From positions 4,071,448 through 4,135,447 of the forward strand of contig CP054182.1 in assembly GCA_015709675.1 (NCBI GenBank): DNA of 64,000 nt, given 5' to 3'. This DNA comes from Ignavibacteriales bacterium. Lineage in GTDB: Bacteria; Bacteroidota; Ignavibacteria; Ignavibacteriales; Ignavibacteriaceae. Positions 52,708 through 61,277 of the stretch are shown here, one piece after another (within the stretch, counting starts at the first letter, position 1; each line of letters starts with the position of its first letter). The notes beneath the pieces are model-generated. The model was not told where the DNA came from and did no database searches. It saw only the letters and a list, made by a program, of their open reading frames with translations. A program made the translations under genes and the position numbers.

Positions 52708-53421
52708 ATGTCTCTTAAACGCTTTCACCATTTCGTTTTTACCGTACTTATTATTTTATCCGCTTCCTCATGTTCTGACCCCGTTGTCAATCCTCCGGGT
52801 GATCCCCCTTATGTAAGTCTTCAGACAGGTGATGAACGTCAGTTTGTTTTAACCACTGATAGTTCAACACTTCTCTACAGGATAACCGGCACCACCAAAA
52901 GAAGTGACAGCACGCTTGTTTTCCGTTCAGAATGGGTTTATGGAACTGATACAGCAATAAACGTTTCATACTATTTTATCAGAGATGGCTATTTCATTGC
53001 AACTGATTTAGACACCACGGAACAGGGTCATTCAGCAGTCCCCGGAAATCCTTTCAGAGAACAGAAACTGGCAAAACTTTATCCTGCTAATGGTGACAGA
53101 TGGAAAAGCATTGACGGCGATACATCTTCCATCTATTTTACCGCCTCTTTCACTGACAGCACGCAGACATTTGCGGGGAGATTTTCAAACTGCGTTTGTT
53201 ATTCGGCTGGTGATATACTTAAAATCTTCTATGCAAAGGGAGTCGGACACATTGCCTCTCATTTCAATCAAGGTGAAGGTAAATATCTTGCGAGTTATAT
53301 AAAAACAGGCGGCAAGGTATTTGGAAGTAAATTTCCGGCAAAATCACCTGCGGGATCTGAGCCTTTGTTTACACCTTCCAAGCGTAAGTTAGCCGAATCT
53401 TTGTTACTGGGGGCCATGTAA
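52708..53421 (+). CDS. Lipoprotein of unknown function
   Basis: From the ATG at 52708 (preceded by AAAGG) the protein has 237 residues. A lipoprotein signal (FVFTVLIILSASSCSDPVVN, lipobox Cys) is followed by a Pro/Gly start and beta-type sequence (YVSLQTGDERQFVLTTDSST, VYGTDTAINVSYYFIRDGYF). A longer frame to 52591 would put 39 polar/basic residues before the signal and is unlikely. I know no family for it. It stands alone on its strand. Confidence 0.65.
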   Translation: MSLKRFHHFVFTVLIILSASSCSDPVVNPPGDPPYVSLQTGDERQFVLTTDSSTLLYRITGTTKRSDSTLVFRSEWVYGTDTAINVSYYFIRDGYFIATDLDTTEQGHSAVPGNPFREQKLAKLYPANGDRWKSIDGDTSSIYFTASFTDSTQTFAGRFSNCVCYSAGDILKIFYAKGVGHIASHFNQGEGKYLASYIKTGGKVFGSKFPAKSPAGSEPLFTPSKRKLAESLLLGAM

Positions 53422-53868
53422 TTCTTTCATAAAAAGAATCATTTATGCTAAATATTTTTCCGATATCAGCGTTAAAGGAGTGTGCGTCCAAATAACAATC
53501 CGGCGTTTACCGGGAAATAATTTTAGTTAAAAATTTAGCTGGTATCTATCTTATAAATATCTTCACAGCGCCGGATTATCATCCGGCGGTACAAATATAT
53601 ACTCCCCTTCTCGCTTTTTCAAAGCATGCCGGCAGGTAACATTGCAAATAATTGCACCGAAACCACTGAGTAAGATTGCAAGGTCACAAAAAGGTATCAG
53701 CCGGTATCGGTGATCTGCATCACTTTCTGACTGCACTAACCTCTCTGACAGAGAAGATATACATTTGTCACAAATCACACATCCCCTGAGGCAATGTCAC
53801 GATCTTTGTTCAGTGAAAACTGTTGTTTTAAACTAAGTTATCACTAACATAAATACAGGAGTAAACCC
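53422..53868. other. Intergenic region; a weak minus-strand ORF only
   Basis: A 71-residue minus-strand frame (53563-53778; MICDKCISSLSERLVQSESD, Cys-rich start) is the only candidate and lacks a clear ribosome site or motif; I cannot support it as a gene. A small hairpin GCCGGAT...ATCCGGC lies at 53570-53587, without a T-run. Before the next gene, AGGAGTAAACCC precedes the ATG at 53869. Confidence 0.4.
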
Positions 53869-54555
53869 ATGAATAAACGGATTATTTTATTCACCCTACT
53901 GATTCCGGCAATGCTCTTTCTTACAGCATGCAAGGATGATCCGGTTGCACCCGCCGGGAATTCAGTTGCGGTAAGCTTTTATACCGATTACAGCGCTTTC
54001 AGCAAGTCGCTTGCTGATACGCTTATTATTGACTCGGTTAAAATTCTTATCAAATCAGTTAAACTGAAACCGGCGAACGGTAATGACAGCACGGATATAA
54101 AAGCTGGTCCTTTTGTAGTACGGCTTAATGCAAATAACACGCTGCATTCGCTTGGCTCAAACAGTATTCCGGCAGGCACCTATGACCGTGTCCGCTTCAG
54201 GGTACACAAACCCGAAGCCAACGAAGCATTTGTTGATACTGCTTTCTTTAACGGAACAGCGGAAGACCAGAGATTTTCTGTTATCGTGATGGGAAAATTT
54301 AACGGTATCCCGTTTGTATACCGTTCAAAGAAATCAGCCGACCAGTCAATAGTGTTTAACCCGGCGGTAACGATCGGTGCAACAGGCAGTGAAAATCTGA
54401 CGCTGCTGGTGAATCCGTATGCCTGGTTCAAAACCTCCGCCGGATGGCTGAACCCTGACAATGCTGCAAATGAAAATGATATTGATAACAAGATCAAAAC
54501 ATCATTTTTCAGGGCATACAAAGACAGTAACCGCGACGGCAGACCGGATAATTAA
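53869..54555 (+). CDS. DUF4382-like lipoprotein
   Basis: The 228-residue protein has a lipoprotein signal (LFTLLIPAMLFLTACKDDPV, Cys 21). A mature beta domain includes SVKILIKSVKLKPANG and, at ~105-120, IPAGTYDRVRFRVHKPEAN, a segment similar to the GTYD-type core of DUF4382 proteins. It ends with an acid-rich tail (DNAANENDIDNKIKTSFFRA, YKDSNRDGRPDN). AGGAGTAAACCC is a good ribosome site. Function unknown. A GAGACG-family hairpin region follows its stop. Confidence 0.65.
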   Translation: MNKRIILFTLLIPAMLFLTACKDDPVAPAGNSVAVSFYTDYSAFSKSLADTLIIDSVKILIKSVKLKPANGNDSTDIKAGPFVVRLNANNTLHSLGSNSIPAGTYDRVRFRVHKPEANEAFVDTAFFNGTAEDQRFSVIVMGKFNGIPFVYRSKKSADQSIVFNPAVTIGATGSENLTLLVNPYAWFKTSAGWLNPDNAANENDIDNKIKTSFFRAYKDSNRDGRPDN

Positions 54556-54603
54556 GCTGCCGATGTGTCTGTGTTTTACCGATTTTTTGCCCTCGATCTT
54601 TCC

Positions 54604-54818
54604 TGAGACGCTGTAAACACGGTAAAGAATTATATTTTTCGTAGAGACGATGCAATCGCTGCGACCGACTTTTATATACCTCAGGTTATTGCGATTGCGT
54701 CGTCTCTGCGCGTATCCGTGCTTTGTACATTCTTGGCTTGCTCATTCCTCCCTGAGACGACGCAAATGCAGAAGATCGTAATGATTAAAACCTCCGGTTA
54801 GCATTTGCATCGCTCTAT
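54604..54818. repeat. Two GAGACG-family hairpins
   Basis: GAGACGATGCAATCGC...GCGATTGCGTCGTCTC (~54641-54706) and GAGACGACGCAAATGC...GCATTTGCATCGCTC (~54753-54816; the loop includes CTCCGGTTA) are in the same arrangement as at 38.3-38.5 kb. A half copy starts at 54604. The gap 54556-54946 has nothing else besides a terminator. Confidence 0.8.
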
Positions 54819-54830
54819 ATCAAATCGAAC

Positions 54831-54860
54831 AAAATAAAAAGCCCCGGATATTTCCAGGGC
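54831..54860 (-). terminator. Terminator of the subtilase gene
   Basis: GCCCCGG (54841-54847) and CCAGGGC (54854-54860) form a 7-position stem with one mismatch and a 6-base loop. On the minus strand it is followed by TTTTTATTTT. It is ~87 bases downstream of the stop of the gene that ends at 54947. Confidence 0.75.
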
Positions 54861-54946
54861 CTTTATTCACAAAATTGAAGATTTAACGTTATATAAGCAT
54901 TTCAGACTTCATTTTTCATTCTTCATTTTTCATTCTTCATTTTTCA

Positions 54947-57900
54947 TTACTTCAGGATAACCATTTTCCTGCTCAGAGTAATGCTCCTGCCGCTTTCTTC
55001 TTCAACTGCCGTCAGCCGGTAAAGATATATGCCTGAGGAAAGTCCGTGTGAACCGGCTGATACATCTAGCGAGTAATATCCTGCTGACTGTTCAGCATTA
55101 AGCAGTGTTGCGATTTTCTGCCCGGTCATTTCATAGATTTCTATTACTACCTTTGAATCAGACGGAATCTGATAATCAATCCTGGTTGCGGGATTAAACG
55201 GATTGGGGTAATTCTGCCCGAGCGATATAACGGAAGGCATGCCAACCAATACTTCTCCTTCGGCAGTGATTCTTACGGTACCGTCAAAATCACGCTGCTT
55301 CAGGCGGTAGTAATAGGTCCCTGCTGTTTCAGGATAATCGGTAAACCGGTATTCCGCGGGTTGTGTTGTTGTGCCGCGTCCCTGAACCGTTCCGGCAGCA
55401 GTCCACTCCCCTTCCTTTTTCTTTCTTTCTATGATAAAGGATTCATTGTTCGTTTCTGTCGCGGTTGACCAGTATATATGCACCGCTCCTTTTTCGGCTT
55501 CGGTTCGGAATGAAGAAAGCTCAACCGGTATAACCCCGCTTGCCCACATCACCACGGGAACCGTCTTCACCGGAACTGCCGGATCAGTGGAACTTATTTT
55601 CATATCCATGGAGTACAGTCCCTGCGGAAAGTCACTTGCGTTAAAGGTAAGCACCACTGAAGCAGAGTTTCCGTTATAAAGCATCCCTGAGAAGTTCTGG
55701 GCCTGCAGCCAGTCAGGTTCGGCCTGAATGGCAACTGCATGATTGTTTTTTACATATACTGCGTTAAAGGCAACCGGAAGTCCGACTGTGCCGGTCAGAT
55801 TCTCAATGCCAACTGTTGCCGAGTTCAGTGTGGAAGAAGTCATGGTTTTATAATAAAACACGATCTTTCCGCTCTGATGCAGCACCACCTGAAAGGTTAA
55901 AGCCGAACCGGTTGTGCTGTAACGGGGCCAGTTGTTATACTGGATAACAAATGTATTACCCTCCTGCTTCGTATATACCTTTCCTCCGTTTGTGCCGTCA
56001 AGGTCATCCCAGAAAGGAGCAATAATGCCGTTTGGAGCAGTACTTGCGGGAAGATTTGCATTAGTAAAATTATTAGCCGTAGGAACTGCAAAGAGTATCA
56101 TGCCGTTGCTTGAAACATACACCGCGTTCTGAGTTTCACCGTAGAACTTAAAATTAAACGGAAGTGCAACCGGACCCGAATACCCTTCATCCCTGGCGCC
56201 GAAAGTGCCGGTTGATATCCAGTTTGTCAGCTCAGCTCCTGTGGCGGATATATCATTCCAGACAAAAGCCGGACCGGAGGGCTCATCGCTGTCAATCCAG
56301 GTATAGCCGAATGCATCCGGACCACCGCTTCCTCTTCCTGCCGCGCCGAAGGTCTGCGGCGGATTCTGCTTCACCTGCAGGCGGCTATCCTCACTGCGCG
56401 CAACCGATGATATGACTGCTGCTTTTAAAGAACCTGCCGGAAAAGTGTTATTCTCAAAAGTTACTGACCACTCCATGGTGGACTGATGCAGTGATATATT
56501 GGAAATCACGACTGAATCGGTGCGGGTTCCGTTCAGATTAAGATAATGGAACATACTGTCTGGTGCTGCGCTGAACACAGGCACCTGCCATGTAGTTACT
56601 GAAACAACATTAGAAATGTCAGACCAGTTAGCCCAGATGTCGTATGCTCTGAGTGCAAAATAGTATGTAGTATTAGGGGTAAGTCCGCTGACCGGGGCAC
56701 TTACCGGAGCTCCCGTGGTATCAGGCGTGTGAGAATAACTGACCGGAAGAGCAGCATTAAATGAAGCACTATCCGTGATCGGAGTAACTGCATAGCGGAT
56801 ATCATATCCCGCGACACCGTTTCTGGTGGTGTCCAATGGTGTTGTCCACTGCAGGCGCACTGATGATGATGTAACTTCCGAAGCAGCAAGATCCTGAACT
56901 CTTGTTGGTGCTATGGTATCAGGAGGCACCGCGATGGCAAGGAGAGCTTTATATATATTAAGACGACCGCCGGTTACCGTAATACCGTTTAAGGCGGGTA
57001 TCGGGTCTGTTGACGAAAGAAGATACTCTTTAAATTGCAAGGCCCCAAGTGCCGGATTCAGTTTATAAAATGACATGAGCTGCGGATTAGCCGCGGCAAA
57101 CATCAGTCCTATTGCGCCGGAGACCATGGGGGTAGCCATGGAAGTTCCGGTTAAACTTGAATAGCCATTATTTGGCACTGTGGAAAGTACTGCAGATCCC
57201 GGGGCTCCGAGATCAATAGTGGTAAGACCGTATGCCGCGCCTGAGTTTTTTGCATCGGTACGGGTTGTATTAGTAACGGAAACAAGAAAATCGCTTGCGC
57301 ATGCGGTTGGTATATCTCCCTGAAGATCAACGTTCACGTTCGCATTCGCCGTAGCGCCGCAGCTTAACACACCCTGCACTCCAAGTGAGTCATATACCGC
57401 GCACCAGAGCGGATAGTTTGAAGGCTGGCCGTAGTCAACACCGAAAGAGGCGTTGGTTGCAACCACAAAAGCCCCCTGCTGGCCGTTTGTCTGGTTATAG
57501 AGCTTTCTCATTTTAAGTATATAATTATATGCACGGAGGACAATGGCTTCCTGCCCCGAAGAACCGGCAACAGCCATCACCTTTACATTCCAGTTGACGC
57601 CTGAGACCCCGAGTGCATTATTCCCTTTTGCTCCGACAATACCGGCCACATGAGTGCCATGCTGGTCTGAGGGAATATTGCCGTTCTGGTCATACGCGTT
57701 CCATCCGTTATAGTCATCTATATATCCGTTCTGGTCATCATCGAGTCCGTTGCCGGGAATATCACGCCAGTTTTTATAATAATTAAGGTCCTGGTGGTTT
57801 AAATCAAATCCGCCGTCAACCACGGCAACCACCACGGTATCACCAAACGCGGTGAGTCCGCCGGTGTGGAAATCCCACGCTTCAGGAGCATCTATATCCG

Positions 57901-58327
57901 CATCAGGAGTGCCGCCGCTTTGTCCGGTATTATTCAGGCCCCACTGCTCGGCAAAACGGGGATCGTTCGGGGTAGTTGTAAAGGGTGAATTCCACGGTGA
58001 AGCAGTTTCGTTGTCAGGCACACCCGGACGGTGTGATATATAATGATTAAACTGTGCCGCATGTACATCATCATAATTCTTTACGAGCGAAAGAGCGGCA
58101 GCATCGCTGATCACCGACTCGTCATATCCGATAAGCCAGATATTCATTTCATCGGCTATCAGTTCTTTAATAGTGAGTCCGGCTGACTGATTCTGCATTG
58201 TCATAAGTCCGGGGGTCTTGCCTGCTTTCATCTGCACTAAAAGTTCACCGGGAACGTAATTGCGCGGCTGTGCATGAAGCAGAATACCCATCATGAGAAA
58301 AAGGGAAAAAGTTACGAAGGAACGCAT
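54947..58327 (-). CDS. T9SS-exported subtilisin-family (S8) protease
   Basis: The 1126-residue protein has a signal peptide (~1-19), an N-terminal prodomain-like part to ~120 and an S8 domain with the triad D171 (VVDGGFDLNHQDL), H223 (HGTHVAGIVG) and S396 (LTGTSMATP), plus the Asn of ATNASFG. FN3 (~475-575; PTRVQDLAASEVTSSSVRLQ) follows, then a nidogen/lectin-like block (~670-830; VSSNGMILFAVPTANNFTNA) and a T9SS sorting domain (~1045-1126; NYPNPFNPATRIDY). It should be a secreted or surface protease. A 3' terminator and the GAGACG hairpins follow. Confidence 0.93.
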   Translation of the reverse strand: MRSFVTFSLFLMMGILLHAQPRNYVPGELLVQMKAGKTPGLMTMQNQSAGLTIKELIADEMNIWLIGYDESVISDAAALSLVKNYDDVHAAQFNHYISHRPGVPDNETASPWNSPFTTTPNDPRFAEQWGLNNTGQSGGTPDADIDAPEAWDFHTGGLTAFGDTVVVAVVDGGFDLNHQDLNYYKNWRDIPGNGLDDDQNGYIDDYNGWNAYDQNGNIPSDQHGTHVAGIVGAKGNNALGVSGVNWNVKVMAVAGSSGQEAIVLRAYNYILKMRKLYNQTNGQQGAFVVATNASFGVDYGQPSNYPLWCAVYDSLGVQGVLSCGATANANVNVDLQGDIPTACASDFLVSVTNTTRTDAKNSGAAYGLTTIDLGAPGSAVLSTVPNNGYSSLTGTSMATPMVSGAIGLMFAAANPQLMSFYKLNPALGALQFKEYLLSSTDPIPALNGITVTGGRLNIYKALLAIAVPPDTIAPTRVQDLAASEVTSSSVRLQWTTPLDTTRNGVAGYDIRYAVTPITDSASFNAALPVSYSHTPDTTGAPVSAPVSGLTPNTTYYFALRAYDIWANWSDISNVVSVTTWQVPVFSAAPDSMFHYLNLNGTRTDSVVISNISLHQSTMEWSVTFENNTFPAGSLKAAVISSVARSEDSRLQVKQNPPQTFGAAGRGSGGPDAFGYTWIDSDEPSGPAFVWNDISATGAELTNWISTGTFGARDEGYSGPVALPFNFKFYGETQNAVYVSSNGMILFAVPTANNFTNANLPASTAPNGIIAPFWDDLDGTNGGKVYTKQEGNTFVIQYNNWPRYSTTGSALTFQVVLHQSGKIVFYYKTMTSSTLNSATVGIENLTGTVGLPVAFNAVYVKNNHAVAIQAEPDWLQAQNFSGMLYNGNSASVVLTFNASDFPQGLYSMDMKISSTDPAVPVKTVPVVMWASGVIPVELSSFRTEAEKGAVHIYWSTATETNNESFIIERKKKEGEWTAAGTVQGRGTTTQPAEYRFTDYPETAGTYYYRLKQRDFDGTVRITAEGEVLVGMPSVISLGQNYPNPFNPATRIDYQIPSDSKVVIEIYEMTGQKIATLLNAEQSAGYYSLDVSAGSHGLSSGIYLYRLTAVEEESGRSITLSRKMVILK

Positions 58328-58509
58328 CCGGGAAATCCTGTTTTCATTAAAACCTGAAAGTTACGGTATTTTTTTATTCTGACCACACCCTTTTCCGGTT
58401 TTGACCCCCTCAGGAGGAAGCCCAATTCTCACTCAATTTATTCTCATTGACGGCCGTAAGCAGCAAGTAACTATCTTCGCATAATGAATTATGAAATTTA
58501 CTTTTTAAT

Positions 58510-58959
58510 ATGAAGCCGTTCTCCTTCTCTCCGATTACCTCCGGTCACATCCCCCGTCTGCTGCAAATGATGGAAGATTTTTATAAAATTGACGGCTATC
58601 CTTTTGATTCCGCGCTCACCGGAAAAAACTGCCGTGATTTCCTCGAAAAGGAACACCTCGGCAGGGGCTGGCTTATTATGGAGGGGACAACGGTTATTGG
58701 TTATCTGCTCCTTTGCTTTGGGTTTTCCTTTGAGTTCGGAGGCCGGAATGCCTTTCTTGATGAACTCTATATTATTGAAGAGTTCAGAGGACGGGGTGCC
58801 GGTTCCCTGGCAGTGGATTTCATTTTGAAAGAAGCCCCGAATCACGGAGTAAAGGCACTGCATCTTGAGGTGGAATTAACCAACCACAGGGCGTTTTCGC
58901 TTTATAAAAGAAAAGGATTTACGGAGCACAAAAGGCGGCTGATGACGGTCCGGTTCTGA
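58510..58959 (+). CDS. GNAT-family N-acetyltransferase
   Basis: The 149-residue protein has the GNAT fold: beta-strand/helix start (SFSPITSGHIPRLLQMMEDF), the acetyl-CoA pyrophosphate loop ELYIIEEFRGRGAGSLAVDF (R/Q-x-x-G-x-G/A) at ~86-105 and the C-terminal LHLEVELTNHRAFSLYKRKG FTEH. The substrate cannot be inferred. The gene has no clear upstream ribosome site beyond an A/T-rich leader. The next T9SS gene is ~100 bases downstream on the same strand but probably has its own promoter. Confidence 0.88.
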   Translation: MKPFSFSPITSGHIPRLLQMMEDFYKIDGYPFDSALTGKNCRDFLEKEHLGRGWLIMEGTTVIGYLLLCFGFSFEFGGRNAFLDELYIIEEFRGRGAGSLAVDFILKEAPNHGVKALHLEVELTNHRAFSLYKRKGFTEHKRRLMTVRF

Positions 58960-59059
58960 TAGTTGATAATGCCGAAAATCTCAACAACTTTATTTTGCAC
59001 AGTTTAATTTTTCCCCTTATACTTCACATCATTGATTTAATTTGTAGGGTTCTCTCAAA

Positions 59060-61078
59060 ATGAACAAACTTTTACTTTCTTTCCTGCTGACAGGATTAGT
59101 GATTTCAGCTTCCGCCTTTCCGAAGCTCTCCCTTCTGGAAAGATTCACTAATTCCGGCTGCGCTCCGTGTGCCTCTATCAATAACTCCTGGTATAATAGT
59201 CTGACAGGTCAGATGGTGGCTAACGGCACCATATCCCATGTTATTTATAATGTTGACTGGCCGCAAAGCAATGATCCAATGTTTTTACTGAACTCTGCGG
59301 ATAATAATACCCGCCGCGGTCTTTACGGAGTTAATTCCGTTCCCTGGATTCAGATCAACGGTGCTAATACCAGTACCTCACAGGCGGCTGTTGAAGCGGC
59401 CGTTAATTCCGGAAACGCTGCATTCTCGCCGTTCAAAATTGAAATTGTGGCTGAAAAGTTTTCCAATAATGTTATCAGCGTAAACATCAAAATAACCCGT
59501 GACAGTTCGGATGTTACCACCTTTACTGCCACACGGCTTTTTATTGCGCTTACTGAGCGGATTGTGCAATATGCATCACCTCCGGGCTCAAACGGAGAGA
59601 GAATTTTCTTTAACGTAACACGCAAAATGCTTCCCGATGCCAAAGGAACTTCCTTTGAGATCCCTGCTCCGGGTGAATCAGTTACTGCAGATCTGATGTA
59701 TATACCTACGGAAAATTTTCTCTCAAAGGTCAGTATGGACAGTATCCGCGTTGTCGCATTCATTCAGAATACCTCAACCAAACTTGTCTATCAGTCCGCC
59801 TATGAAGATCTCAGACCGGCAAGCCGCCTGAATTCAGCATTTGCAGTGAATAAGAGTCTTGGCGCAGCGCCATTCGAAGTTTCTTTTACCGATTACTCAA
59901 CCCAGGGAGCCTCAGCCATTACCTCATGGGAATGGGATTTTAACAATGACGGAACCGTTGATGCAACAGTTCCCGCTCCGTCTTATATATATACGGATGA
60001 AGGAAACTACACGGTTTCCCTTAAAGTATCAGACGGGACGGCATCACATACCAGAATTATCAACAGTGCCGTTACCGCAATCCAGACCCGTGCCGATATA
60101 TTAGTGGTCAACGGCATTGAAAGAGCAACTTACCCGACGGAGTTTGCCAACTTTTACCTTAACTCAGGTCCGTTCGGAGAGTTCGAAGTGGACGTATGGG
60201 ATTTATTCGGCAATCAGGATTTTGACTATAAACTTAATGAACAGGTTCAGGGGGCACATTACTTTAACCGCGCTATTCCGGATGATATACTCAAAAAATA
60301 TCCGAGAGTAATCTGGCTGGGCAATAACTATGGCGGCGATATCGCCTTTTACAGTGCTGCTCAGGTGCTTGACTATGTGCAGTCAGGAGGAAACTTCCTG
60401 CTTGCAACCAGGCAGGGGCAGGATTTCTTCTCATCACAGCTTATGCAATATACCGGCGTGCAGTCAATTTCCGGACTTACTGATTTCACCTCAACAATTT
60501 TCTCTGTTGCCGAGGGGCTGCAGGATATGCCCGTGCTGCCAAACAACACGCGCAATCAGCTTGTTCTGGTTGATACAACCGCGGGTGCGGTACCCATCTT
60601 TAAGAATGATATGGCTTCAGCATGGTCCGCGGGTTTCAGAATCAAAAAGGACAGCGCGGGGGCGTTTATATATATCGCGGGAAGACCATACCGCTATAAC
60701 AACGATATTTCAGCAATGAATTATGATTATATTATCCGCAACTGGATGACTTATACACCCGCAGGAACCGGAGATCAGACAACGGATGCGCTTCCTTCAG
60801 AATTCCGTCTGGAGCAGAACTATCCTAATCCGTTTAACCCCTCAACGGTTATCAGGTTCTCGCTGCCGTCAGCATCCTCAGTCCGCCTTGTCGTCTTCAA
60901 TGCGCTTGGAGAGCAGGTAGCCGTACTGGTGAACAGTGAACTCAGCGCGGGAAATCATGAATCCGTGTTCGCCCCTCTGGGTGCATCGGGAATCTTTATT
61001 TATACCCTGGAAGCGGTTCCGGCTGATAAATCTTTCAGCCCGTTCCGCGGCTCTGGTAAAATGATACTCATGAAATAA
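59060..61078 (+). CDS. T9SS-exported Omp28-like protein with PKD domain
   Basis: The 672-residue protein has a signal peptide (MNKLLLSFLLTGLVISASAF). A thioredoxin-like Omp28 region (~20-260) follows with RFTNSGCAPCASINNSWYNS, where CAPC is a CxxC pair. A PKD domain (~262-340; NSAFAVNKSLGAAPFEVSFT, WEWDFNNDGTVDA) comes next, then an unassigned ~270-residue region (~345-580), and a T9SS sorting domain (~590-672; NYPNPFNPSTVIRF, SGIFIYTLE). Omp28-like proteins are outer-membrane or secreted proteins of unclear role; the CxxC suggests redox or cofactor binding (inference). An intrinsic terminator follows. Confidence 0.85.
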   Translation: MNKLLLSFLLTGLVISASAFPKLSLLERFTNSGCAPCASINNSWYNSLTGQMVANGTISHVIYNVDWPQSNDPMFLLNSADNNTRRGLYGVNSVPWIQINGANTSTSQAAVEAAVNSGNAAFSPFKIEIVAEKFSNNVISVNIKITRDSSDVTTFTATRLFIALTERIVQYASPPGSNGERIFFNVTRKMLPDAKGTSFEIPAPGESVTADLMYIPTENFLSKVSMDSIRVVAFIQNTSTKLVYQSAYEDLRPASRLNSAFAVNKSLGAAPFEVSFTDYSTQGASAITSWEWDFNNDGTVDATVPAPSYIYTDEGNYTVSLKVSDGTASHTRIINSAVTAIQTRADILVVNGIERATYPTEFANFYLNSGPFGEFEVDVWDLFGNQDFDYKLNEQVQGAHYFNRAIPDDILKKYPRVIWLGNNYGGDIAFYSAAQVLDYVQSGGNFLLATRQGQDFFSSQLMQYTGVQSISGLTDFTSTIFSVAEGLQDMPVLPNNTRNQLVLVDTTAGAVPIFKNDMASAWSAGFRIKKDSAGAFIYIAGRPYRYNNDISAMNYDYIIRNWMTYTPAGTGDQTTDALPSEFRLEQNYPNPFNPSTVIRFSLPSASSVRLVVFNALGEQVAVLVNSELSAGNHESVFAPLGASGIFIYTLEAVPADKSFSPFRGSGKMILMK

Positions 61079-61122
61079 CGGCAAAAGTCGTAATTGTAAA
61101 TAACGAAACTATTCACAGTGCC

Positions 61123-61157
61123 GGAGGCGGCACCCAAAAGGCCGCCTCCTTTATTTT
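61123..61157 (+). terminator. Intrinsic terminator of the Omp28/PKD gene
   Basis: GGAGGCGGC (61123-61131) pairs with GCCGCCTCC (61141-61149), a 9-bp perfect GC stem with a 9-base loop, followed by TTTATTTTT. It is 45 bases after the stop codon. Confidence 0.92.
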
Positions 61158-61277
61158 TGAAGCCATAAATCCCTTCATTTCTCCCGGCCTGTATTGAATT
61201 TCCCCCAATTTTTTATAGTTTAACAGCAGTTAAATTAATTTAATTTCTGGCAGATTACATGCCACCGTACAGAAAGC

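Noticed and set aside
53563-53778. 71-residue minus-strand frame, Cys-rich start
   Set aside because: No ribosome site, no motif and no coupling to neighbours; cannot be told from chance.
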